Shown here in pieces: positions 5,459-10,989 of a stretch of DNA of 10,989 nt. Location: contig CAMDAY010000054.1 of assembly GCA_945888895.1 (NCBI GenBank), forward strand, positions 1-10,989. Direction: 5' to 3'. Under the pieces are notes generated by a model. It had not been told where the DNA came from. It saw only the letters and a list, made by a program, of their open reading frames with translations, and did no database searches. The first letter of the stretch is position 1. Each line of letters opens with the position of its first letter. A program made the position numbers and the translations under genes. The DNA comes from Dehalococcoides mccartyi (GTDB lineage: Bacteria; Chloroflexota; Dehalococcoidia; UBA2979).

Positions 5459-5649
5459 GCTGCGACACCGACGCCAACTCGCGCCGAGAGCGCTTCGCCC
5501 GCGCCGCCACCTCGACACCGCTCGCGGCCAAGGGCACTCCACCGGGCCGACGGAACCTGCGAAGTCGCACACTTTGTTTACACTTGGATCGCGGATCGTG
5601 AATCGCCGCGCGGGATGCTTCTTCTCAGGAAGGGGCCGCGCCCGCACGA

Positions 5650-5695
5650 CGAGGTTCGTGAATCAAGCAAGTGGTGGGAGCGGTTGCGAACCTCG
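5650..5695 (+). promoter_or_regulatory. Stem-loop in the presumed leader of the response-regulator operon
   Basis: A perfect 9-bp stem, CGAGGTTCG (5650-5658) with CGAACCTCG (5687-5695), encloses a 28-nt purine-rich loop. It lies 78 nt before the regulator ATG. It could be a structured 5' leader or a protein-binding site. No known RNA family is recognised. Confidence 0.3.
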
Positions 5696-5773
5696 GCGCA
5701 CAGTCTTCGGACCATGCGGGCCGGCCCCGACCTGAATCCTCTCCCTCCTCCTCATACCCACTGGCGGCACCAC

Positions 5774-6478
5774 ATGCCCGCGAAAATCTTGGTCGCTGAC
5801 GACGAGCCCAACATCGTCAAGCTCCTCCACCTCTACCTCCGCGAGGAGGGTTACGAGATCGTCGCCGCGCGCAACGGACGCGAGGCACTCGAGCGCTTCC
5901 GCGCTGAGTCGCCGGATCTCGTGCTGCTCGACCTGATGATGCCCGAGCTCGGCGGCTTCGAGGTCTGTACGGAGATCCGACGCGAGTCCGACGTTCCGGT
6001 GATCATGCTCACCGCGCGCACCGACGATGTCGACAAGATCGTCGGCCTCGAGATGGGCGCGGATGACTACATCACCAAGCCCTTCAACCCGCGCGAGGTG
6101 GTTGCGCGCGTGAAGGCGAACCTGCGTCGTCGCGACTGGGACAAGAGCGACCATGGCGATGAGCCCGAGCGCGCTGCCGTCACGATCGCCGACCTCACGC
6201 TCGACCCGTCGAGCCGCGACGTGATGGTCGCGGGTGAGCGCGTGCGACTCCGTCAGCGCGAGTTCGATCTCCTCGAGGCGTTCATGCGCCACCCGAACGT
6301 CGCGCTGGACCGCGAGCGGCTCCTGTCGATGGTGTGGGGCGAGGACTTCTACGGCGACGCCCGCACGATCGATGTGCACGTCGCGTGGCTGCGCGACAAG
6401 CTGAAGCAGGCACGACCGAAGATCGAGACGGTGTGGGGCGTCGGCTACAAGCTCATCCCGGGAACGGAAGCCCCGTAG
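5774..6478 (+). CDS. OmpR/PhoB-family response regulator
   Basis: This 234-residue two-domain regulator receives phosphate from its partner kinase and binds DNA. The receiver domain (about 3-118) has the acidic pair Asp9/Asp10, phospho-acceptor Asp53 in VLLDLMMPELGG, the switch Thr80 in IMLTAR, and Lys102 in DDYITKPF. The C-terminal winged-helix domain (about 135-229) shows RLRQREFDLLEAF, the recognition-helix region DARTIDVHVAWLRDKL (195-210) and the closing wing VWGVGYKL. A short polar linker (about 120-134) joins them. ATG 5774 fits the domain start, and the frame is open further upstream without homology. The Shine-Dalgarno is weak. First gene of an operon with the kinase 4 bp downstream. 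The target genes are unknown. Confidence 0.95.
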   Translation: MPAKILVADDEPNIVKLLHLYLREEGYEIVAARNGREALERFRAESPDLVLLDLMMPELGGFEVCTEIRRESDVPVIMLTARTDDVDKIVGLEMGADDYITKPFNPREVVARVKANLRRRDWDKSDHGDEPERAAVTIADLTLDPSSRDVMVAGERVRLRQREFDLLEAFMRHPNVALDRERLLSMVWGEDFYGDARTIDVHVAWLRDKLKQARPKIETVWGVGYKLIPGTEAP

Positions 6479-6482
6479 GCTG

Positions 6483-7997
6483 ATGCTCAGGAGCTTCAAA
6501 TCCCGTCTCCTGGCGGGTCTCGCCGTCGTCATCGTCCTGAGCCTGTTCCTCTCAGCCTCGGCGTTCGTCCTGCTGCTCCGGCAGCAGCAGACGGAGTCTG
6601 CCCAGCAGCGCATCGGCCTCCTCGTCGGCCCGCTGACGGAGGGCGCGCGCAACATGGAGCTGCGTGGGTGGACCACGCAGACCATGCGCGAAGTCCTGTC
6701 GGAGATCGGGCGCGACTACAACATCCGCATCCTGCTGATGGACAGCACGTCGCGCGTGATCCTCGACACCGACCCGCGCCAGACGCTGCTTGGCGAGCAA
6801 CTCCCGCTTGAAAAGGCCCTGCCGGTCGCCAGTAACCCGCGCATCCAGGCGTTTCGCACCCAGCGCTTCGTCGCGCACGGCGACGACCTCTACTTCTTCA
6901 CCGCGGGCGAGCAGCGTCGAGGGGTGATGGACGCGCCACAGACCACCGCGAACAGCCTCGTCGTCGCGGTCCCCGCCGCAGATGTGACGGCGGCGTGGTG
7001 GCGGCTGATGAAGCCGCTCGCGCTTGCCGGCGCGGGCTCCGGCGTGGTCGCCGTCATCTTCGCGTCGCTGTTTGCCTCCAGGATTACGAACCCGATCGCT
7101 CAGGTCACGCGCGCATCGCAGGCGATGGCACGCGGCGACCTGAGCCAGCGGATCGACGTGGACGGCGATGACGAGGTGGGGCGCCTCGCGCAGGCGTTCA
7201 ACGACATGTCGGACCAGGTGAGTCGCAGCAACCGTGCCATGCGCGACCTGCTGGCGAACGTCTCGCATGAGCTGCGCACCCCGCTCACCTCGATCCAGGG
7301 GTTCTCGCAGGCGCTGATGGACGGCCTGTCCGGCGACCCCAAGGACGTGGGCGCCGTGATCAACGAGGAGGCCGACCGCATCCGCCTGCTCGTGGACGAC
7401 CTGCTCTACCTCTCCGAGATCGAGTCCGGCGCGCTGCGCCTCGACCTCGACCAGGTCGATGTGGACGCGCTGATCGAGGGCACCGTGCTCCGGTTCCGCT
7501 TCGCGGCGGAGCAGGCGAACGTCTCGCTCCGCACGCAGCTCGAGGGTGAAAGCATCCGCGCCGATGGTCGCCGCCTGGAGCAGGTGCTCGCGAACCTCGT
7601 CGACAACGCCATCCGCTTCGCGCCCGAAGGGACCGACGTCACGCTGTCCTCGAAGCGCGTCGCGCGCGGTGTGCTGATCGAGGTCCACAACGGCGGCGAG
7701 CCGATCCCGGCGGATCAGGTGGAGCGCGTGTTCGATCGCTTCTACCAGGTGGACGCCTCGCGCAGCGCGGGGCGTCACCGTGGCCTCGGCCTATCGATCG
7801 TGCACGAACTCGTGCAGGCGCACGGCGGCACCGCCTCCGCCGAGTCGTCCGCCGAGGCAGGCACGACGATGTCGGTGTTCCTCCCGACGCGGGGCCCGGT
7901 CATCGAGGGCCCGCGCGCCGAGTCGCGCCCGGACGTCACGCCCTCGCGCACCCCGCCCTTACCGCCGACGGCCGCACCTGCCGAGGATCACGCGTGA
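6483..7997 (+). CDS. Membrane sensor histidine kinase (HAMP-HisKA-HATPase)
   Basis: A 504-residue sensor kinase. TM1 is at about 9-32 and TM2 at about 178-198. Between them lies an extracytoplasmic sensor of about 145 residues with no cysteine. HAMP follows (about 199-251), then the dimerisation/phospho-acceptor segment NVSHELRTPLTSIQGF with His262. The ATPase domain has the N-box NLVDNAIRFA (371-380), an altered G1 box VHNGGEPIP (401-409, Asn403 where Asp is usual), the F-box RVFDRFYQVD and the G2 box RGLGLSIV (433-440). A Pro/Ala/Thr-rich tail (about 471-504) ends the protein. It should phosphorylate the regulator encoded just upstream. ATG 6483 lies 4 bp after the regulator stop. The last 4 bp overlap the start of the tandem-PDZ gene. 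The signal it senses is unknown. Confidence 0.95.
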   Translation: MLRSFKSRLLAGLAVVIVLSLFLSASAFVLLLRQQQTESAQQRIGLLVGPLTEGARNMELRGWTTQTMREVLSEIGRDYNIRILLMDSTSRVILDTDPRQTLLGEQLPLEKALPVASNPRIQAFRTQRFVAHGDDLYFFTAGEQRRGVMDAPQTTANSLVVAVPAADVTAAWWRLMKPLALAGAGSGVVAVIFASLFASRITNPIAQVTRASQAMARGDLSQRIDVDGDDEVGRLAQAFNDMSDQVSRSNRAMRDLLANVSHELRTPLTSIQGFSQALMDGLSGDPKDVGAVINEEADRIRLLVDDLLYLSEIESGALRLDLDQVDVDALIEGTVLRFRFAAEQANVSLRTQLEGESIRADGRRLEQVLANLVDNAIRFAPEGTDVTLSSKRVARGVLIEVHNGGEPIPADQVERVFDRFYQVDASRSAGRHRGLGLSIVHELVQAHGGTASAESSAEAGTTMSVFLPTRGPVIEGPRAESRPDVTPSRTPPLPPTAAPAEDHA

Positions 7998-8779
7998 GCT
8001 ATATCCAACGGAATCTGCTGCCGCTTATCGTCGCGATGCTCGCCAACGTGGCGATCATCATCGGCATCGGCACGGTGATCGTGCGGATGACTGCCAGCGA
8101 CGAGATCACGGAGGCCCAGTTCGAGCGTGAACTCGCGCGGCGCCTGGACGGCGCGTTGCGTGGTGCGAATGCGACGCTCGGCGTGCAGATGGACGACGCA
8201 CTGAAGGTGACCGGAGTGCTGCCCGAGGGCGCCGGCGCCGCGGCCGGCGTGAAGGCCGGCGACCAGCTCCTCGCCATCAACGGCAACGACGTGAAGACCG
8301 TCGATGAAGCCCGCACGCGCCTTGCCGCCGTCCCCGCGAGCACGGAGTTCACCGTCACCGTGCGTCGCGAGGGCGCGCGCGTTGACCTCAAGGCGACCAA
8401 GGGTGCCGCCATGACCGACCTCGGCGGCCTCTTCCAGCGCCTCACCGAGCGCGCCCCCCAGTTCGGTCGAGGCCGCCCCGCTGCAGAAGCCACGCCTCCG
8501 TCGTCGCCACCCACGCAAGGACCGGTCCTCGGCGTGTCGTTGCAGCCGGTGGGCGGGGGTGGCCTCCGCGTGCTGACCGTCATGCCGAACAGCCCCGCCG
8601 CCACCGCCGGCGTGATCGCCGACGACATCATCGTCTCCGTCAGCGGTCGTCCCACCAATACCGTCGAAGGTCTGCAGACGATCCTGCAGTCCGCCGGGCC
8701 CGGTGCGTCGGTCCCCTTCGCCGTGAAGCGCGGCGACCAGCAGCTCACCCTGACGGCGCTGCTCTCACCTCGGACGTAG
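7994..8779 (+). CDS. Membrane-anchored tandem-PDZ protein, third gene of the two-component operon
   Basis: A 261-residue protein with an N-terminal hydrophobic anchor (about 8-30) and two PDZ domains. PDZ1 (about 62-137) has TLGVQMDDALKVTGVLPEGA and GVKAGDQLLAINGNDV. PDZ2 (about 177-258) has VLGVSLQPVGGGGLRVLTV, then AGVIADDIIVSVSGRP. A Pro/Ala-rich linker (about 158-176) joins them. There is no protease domain and no catalytic Ser-His-Asp set, so it should bind protein C-termini or loops rather than cut. The GTG start at 7994 overlaps the kinase TGA (GTGA), with GAGG 7 nt upstream, so it is translationally coupled to the kinase. That suggests it senses envelope state for, or scaffolds, the kinase. 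An S2P-like or HtrA-like origin of the PDZ pair is possible. Orientation of the PDZ domains (outside the membrane) is inferred. Confidence 0.85.
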   Translation: MSYIQRNLLPLIVAMLANVAIIIGIGTVIVRMTASDEITEAQFERELARRLDGALRGANATLGVQMDDALKVTGVLPEGAGAAAGVKAGDQLLAINGNDVKTVDEARTRLAAVPASTEFTVTVRREGARVDLKATKGAAMTDLGGLFQRLTERAPQFGRGRPAAEATPPSSPPTQGPVLGVSLQPVGGGGLRVLTVMPNSPAATAGVIADDIIVSVSGRPTNTVEGLQTILQSAGPGASVPFAVKRGDQQLTLTALLSPRT

Positions 8780-8792
8780 CGTCGATCGCAGA

Positions 8793-8878
8793 CCCTCACC
8801 CCAACCCTCTCCCACTTTGTGGGCGAGGGAGCCAGATCAGAACCCTCGCCCACGCAGTGGGAGAGGGCAGGGTGAGGG
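8793..8878. repeat. Large nested inverted repeat, probable bidirectional terminator
   Basis: Outer arms 8793-8815 and 8857-8878 pair as 9 bp plus 11 bp around a small internal mismatch (CAA against CA). Nested inside, GTGGGCGAGGG (8819-8829) pairs perfectly with CCCTCGCCCAC (8843-8853). CCCAC (8811-8815) can alternatively pair with GTGGG (8819-8823). It lies 13 bp after the tandem-PDZ stop and between convergent genes, so it can end both transcripts. Its CCCTCTCCC/GGGAGAGGG composition is that of common interspersed palindromic repeats. Confidence 0.7.
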
Positions 8879-8880
8879 CT

Positions 8881-8965
8881 TCCGGATCGGGGATCCTCAA
8901 AGGGCGAAGCCCTTTGAACTTCATCCCCCTTCCCGCGCAGGGAAGGGGGCAGGGGGATGGGCGCC
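8881..8965 (+). repeat. REP-like repeat unit, copy 2 of the two-hairpin family
   Basis: This copy aligns with 5371-5458. Hairpin 1 is TCAAAGGGC (8897-8905) / GCCCTTTGA (8909-8917) with the same GAA loop. Hairpin 2 is CCCCCTTCCC (8925-8934) / GGGAAGGGGG (8940-8949) with a GCGCA loop, followed by the shared GCAGGGGG and a GC-rich tail. Differences between the copies keep the base pairs. It adjoins the inverted repeat at 8793-8878. Confidence 0.75.
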
Positions 8966-9037
8966 CTGCAGTTAACCTCGAACGTCACTCGCGTGATGCA
9001 TCCGCGCGCGGGCTCTCCGCCAGCGTGCCGCGCAGAC

Positions 9038-10675
9038 CTACGCGCGCACGCCCCATCGCATTACCCAGTACTCGTACGCATCCTGCAGCGCCAGCCACGA
9101 CGCCTCGATAACATCCGTCGAGGCGCCGACGGTGCGCCAGCGGTGGATGCCGTCGGACGACTCCACGAGCACGCGCACCGCTGCGTCCGCGCCCGCGGTC
9201 GTGTTGATAATGCGCACCTTGTAGTCGGACAGGTGCACCTCGGCGATGCCGGGGAACACCTCCGTCAGCGCCTTGCGCACGCCGGCGTCGAGGGCGGACA
9301 CCGGGCCATTGCCGTCCGCGGCGACTTGCGACAGGTGCTCGCCCACGCGCACCTTCACCATCGCCTCGGCCTGCATCTCGCTGCGGTCGCCCGGCCCCAC
9401 GAGGTGCTTGCGGCGCTCCACGATCAGGAAGTCCTCCAGCGCGAACGGCGACACGTACCCATCGAGGCTGCGGCGCACGAGCAGCTCGAACGACGCCTCC
9501 GCGCTCTCGTACGCCGCGCCCAGTGCCTCGCGCTGCTTCACCTGCTCGAGGGCGTGCGCCGCCTGCGCGTCCGTCAGTTCGAGGGCGACGCCCTGCTCGC
9601 GCAGCTTCTCGATGATGTTGCGGCGGCCGGAGAACTCCGACACCAGCACGCGCTCGGTGTTGCCGACGCGCAGCGGGTCGACGTGCGTGTACGAACCGGG
9701 CGACTTCGTGATCGCGGCGACGTGCAGTCCCGCTTTGTGCGCGAACGCGCCCGTGCCGACGTACGGCTGCTGCGGGTCCGGTACGAGGTTGGCGATCTCC
9801 TGCGCGAAGTGTGCCGTCTCGGTCAGCCTCGCCAGCTGGTCGTCGGTGACGACGCGGAGGCCCATCTTCAGCTGGAGGTTGGCGATCACGGAGACGATGT
9901 TCGCGTTGCCCGTGCGCTCGCCCCAGCCGTTGAGGCACGCCTGCACCTGCGTCGCACCCTCCTGCACTGCCAGCACGGTGTTGGCGACGGCCATGTCCGT
10001 GTCGTTGTGGCAGTGGATGCCGATGCGGCACGCGACGGCCGCGCGCGCGGCGTTCACCGCCGCGATGATCTCGCTTGGCAGCGCCCCGCCGTTGGTGTCG
10101 CAGAGCGTGACCGTCGAGGCGCCCGCGCGCTCCGCCGCCCGCAGCGAGTCGATCGCGTATGCCGGGTCGCTGCGGAAGCCGTCGAAGAAGTGCTCCGCGT
10201 CGAATACGACCTCGCGCCCCTGCGTGACGAGGTACGCGACGGAGTCGCGGATCATCGCGAGGTTCTCTTCCTCGGTCGTCCCGAGCACCTCGCGCGCCTG
10301 CACCGACGAGGACTTGCCGACCAGCGTCACGACCGGTGTCTGCGCGTTCAGCACCGCGAGGATCGCGGCGTCCGTCGCTGCGTCACCGCCCGCGCGCCTC
10401 GTGGACCCGAAGGCGACAAGCTTCGCGTGCTTGAGGTCGAGGTCACGCGCGCGCTCGAAGAACTCGGCGTCCTTGGGGTTCGAGCCGGGGTAGCCGCCCT
10501 CGATGTAGTGCACGCCGAGGTCGTCGAGCTTCTGCGCGATCAGCAGCTTGTCGGCGAGCGAGAGCGAAATGCCTTCCATGCCCAGCCCGTCGCGGAGCGT
10601 GGTGTCGTAGAGCTGGATGTCGGCCATCATGTTCGGAGTCGGAGCGTTCGAGCCGGCGTTGGAGGGGTTCGTCAT
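9038..10675 (-). CDS. cimA: (R)-citramalate synthase
   Basis: This 545-residue enzyme of the LeuA/DRE-TIM metallolyase superfamily condenses pyruvate and acetyl-CoA to (R)-citramalate, the first step of the threonine-independent route to isoleucine. Seen are LYDTTLRDG (residues 22-30, catalytic Arg28 and metal-binding Asp29), the metal-binding HCHND (221-225), ACLNGWGERTGNANI (246-260) and the linker block GTGAFAHKAGLHVAAI (307-322). A C-terminal regulatory domain (about 410-530) is likely the isoleucine-feedback LeuA dimer domain. The length and the phrase 'GxxIEGGYPGSNPKD' fit citramalate synthase better than isopropylmalate or homocitrate synthase. ATG 10675 is chosen: AGAAGG lies 10 nt upstream, while ATG 10630 has no Shine-Dalgarno. 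The frame is open to 10774. The leader carries a possible attenuator. Confidence 0.92.
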   Translation of the reverse strand: MTNPSNAGSNAPTPNMMADIQLYDTTLRDGLGMEGISLSLADKLLIAQKLDDLGVHYIEGGYPGSNPKDAEFFERARDLDLKHAKLVAFGSTRRAGGDAATDAAILAVLNAQTPVVTLVGKSSSVQAREVLGTTEEENLAMIRDSVAYLVTQGREVVFDAEHFFDGFRSDPAYAIDSLRAAERAGASTVTLCDTNGGALPSEIIAAVNAARAAVACRIGIHCHNDTDMAVANTVLAVQEGATQVQACLNGWGERTGNANIVSVIANLQLKMGLRVVTDDQLARLTETAHFAQEIANLVPDPQQPYVGTGAFAHKAGLHVAAITKSPGSYTHVDPLRVGNTERVLVSEFSGRRNIIEKLREQGVALELTDAQAAHALEQVKQREALGAAYESAEASFELLVRRSLDGYVSPFALEDFLIVERRKHLVGPGDRSEMQAEAMVKVRVGEHLSQVAADGNGPVSALDAGVRKALTEVFPGIAEVHLSDYKVRIINTTAGADAAVRVLVESSDGIHRWRTVGASTDVIEASWLALQDAYEYWVMRWGVRA

Positions 10676-10758
10676 GTGGTGCTTGCCTTCTGCTCGCGCA
10701 CGCCGCGCATCCATCGATGTCGCGCGGCTGGGGAGTGCGGTGAGGCGGGGTGGATGCA

Positions 10759-10784
10759 GGGTCGTCGAGGGCACACGACCCTCG
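10759..10784 (-). promoter_or_regulatory. Two mutually exclusive hairpins in the cimA leader
   Basis: In the minus-strand RNA, CGAGGG can pair with CCCTCG (10784-10779 with 10771-10766), loop 7 nt. Overlapping it, GGGTCGT can pair with ACGACCC (10781-10775 with 10765-10759), loop 9 nt. The stems share bases and cannot coexist. They begin 5 nt after the stop of the 26-codon leader ORF, so a ribosome at that stop would cover the first stem and favour the second. There is no U-run after either, so control might be translational or Rho-linked. Confidence 0.4.
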
Positions 10785-10789
10785 GCGGT

Positions 10790-10870
10790 TCAGGCGCGCG
10801 AAATGAGCACCGTCGCCGGCATGAGCCGGACGACGCGCACCTCCGCAGACTGGGCCTGTTGCACCTTCAT
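10790..10870 (-). CDS. Candidate 26-codon leader peptide upstream of cimA
   Basis: An ATG at 10870 opens a 26-codon frame ending in TGA at 10790-10792, about 115 nt before cimA. The peptide begins MKVQQAQSAE and ends PATVLISRA. It holds five valines, two leucines and one isoleucine (a rare-looking ATT codon in this GC-rich DNA), with RVVRL in the middle and VLI near the end. The predicted transcription start is only a few nucleotides before the ATG, so translation would be leaderless. Valine, leucine and isoleucine codons before overlapping hairpins fit attenuation of an isoleucine-pathway gene, but there is no long run of regulatory codons. A chance ORF is possible. Confidence 0.4.
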   Translation of the reverse strand: MKVQQAQSAEVRVVRLMPATVLISRA

Positions 10871-10882
10871 CACGATGGAGAC

Positions 10883-10912
10883 AGTGTAGAGCGCGCCCGG
10901 CCCAGTCCACAA
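10883..10912 (-). promoter_or_regulatory. Candidate cimA promoter
   Basis: On the minus strand TTGTGG (10912-10907, 4 of 6 matches to TTGACA) is followed after 18 bp by TACACT (10888-10883, 4 of 6 to TATAAT). Transcription would begin near 10876, about 200 nt before the cimA start codon and just before the leader ORF. Confidence 0.5.
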
Positions 10913-10945
10913 TTTGGCCGTCCGCCCGCAGCCCGAGGTGCCTCG

Positions 10946-10989
10946 ATGCCTGACTCCGTGCCCGATCCCGCGGCGAATCCTCCCGGGAG
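10946..10989 (+). CDS. Start of a divergent gene, cut by the window edge
   Basis: ATG 10946 is preceded by GAGG (10935-10938) with a 7-nt gap, and the frame stays open to the window end (14 codons, beginning MPDSVPDPAANPPG). The Pro/Asp-rich start gives no hint of function. The evidence is the ribosome site plus the divergent position relative to cimA. Confidence 0.4.
   Translation, partial: MPDSVPDPAANPPG

Larger units (their letters stand above)
5155..5773. other. 619-bp noncoding region with REP-like repeats and the response-regulator leader
   Basis: No convincing gene is seen. The first 300 bp hold two oppositely oriented GC-rich repeat units (5204-5243 and 5371-5458). A more AT-rich patch near 5571-5585 contains TACACT (5579-5584) and TTTACA (5577-5582), the likeliest promoter area for the downstream operon, but no paired -35/-10 is convincing. 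The rest (about 5600-5773) would then be a long 5' leader with the stem at 5650-5695 and the palindrome GGGCCGGCCC (5718-5727). Open frames on both strands are Pro/Arg/Gly-rich translations of the repeats. Confidence 0.6.

Noticed and set aside
5151..5570. 139-codon minus-strand ORF with PLPPPGAGGGW and SPLPRREGEGW-like phrases
   Set aside because: These phrases are the typical translation of GC-rich REP-like repeats and not a conserved protein.
6552..7778. 408-codon minus-strand ORF opposite the histidine kinase
   Set aside because: Composition is His/Arg/Val-rich antisense of a clear kinase, with no recognisable domain.
8985..10031. 348-codon minus-strand frame overlapping cimA, and the 415-codon plus-strand frame 9246-10493
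   Set aside because: Both are shadows of cimA: their translations lack family motifs, while cimA has all catalytic blocks.
10676..10774. N-terminal extension of CimA to ATG 10774
   Set aside because: The added 33 residues are low-complexity with no homology, there is no clear Shine-Dalgarno at 10774, and that ATG lies inside the leader hairpin.

Overview
The window is about 11 kb of GC-rich bacterial DNA (roughly two-thirds G+C by eye), densely coding. The gene types, codon use and GC-rich palindromic repeats suggest a high-GC member of the Chloroflexota, perhaps Dehalococcoidia-like. That is an inference from overall look, because no rRNA or other phylogenetic marker is present.

Left part (1-3744): the 3' end of an HtrA-like protease gene (PDZ domain) converges on a three-gene minus-strand operon, cobT-cobS-cobU, across a strong shared terminator. 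The operon encodes the nucleotide-loop assembly branch of cobalamin synthesis. CobT activates the lower-ligand base, CobU activates adenosylcobinamide, and CobS joins the two halves at the membrane. A class I SAM-dependent methyltransferase gene is divergent from cobT.

Middle (3745-5773): a gene-poor stretch with the most striking regulatory element. Two candidate promoters precede a clear ydaO/yuaA-type cyclic-di-AMP riboswitch, and then a hairpin that pairs with the Shine-Dalgarno sequence of a 70-residue zinc-ribbon protein gene. After it come an ABM/ferredoxin-like small protein, a 61-residue unknown protein, and about 600 bp of noncoding DNA carrying REP-like GC-rich inverted repeats.

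Right part (5774-8779): a tight three-gene operon. It encodes an OmpR/PhoB response regulator, a membrane histidine kinase and a membrane-anchored protein with two PDZ domains and no protease domain. The third gene overlaps the kinase gene by 4 bp, so the PDZ protein is probably an accessory to the signalling pair. A second REP-like cluster separates this operon from the convergent gene that follows.

Right end (9038-10989): a minus-strand citramalate synthase (cimA) gene, the entry to isoleucine synthesis from pyruvate. It has a long leader with a good promoter, a 26-codon ORF that begins almost at the predicted transcription start, and two mutually exclusive hairpins, which is a candidate attenuator. 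A divergent plus-strand gene just begins at the window edge.

The most interesting observations are the c-di-AMP riboswitch in front of a zinc-ribbon gene, the kinase-linked tandem-PDZ protein, the cimA leader, and a repeat family whose two copies show compensatory base-pair changes.
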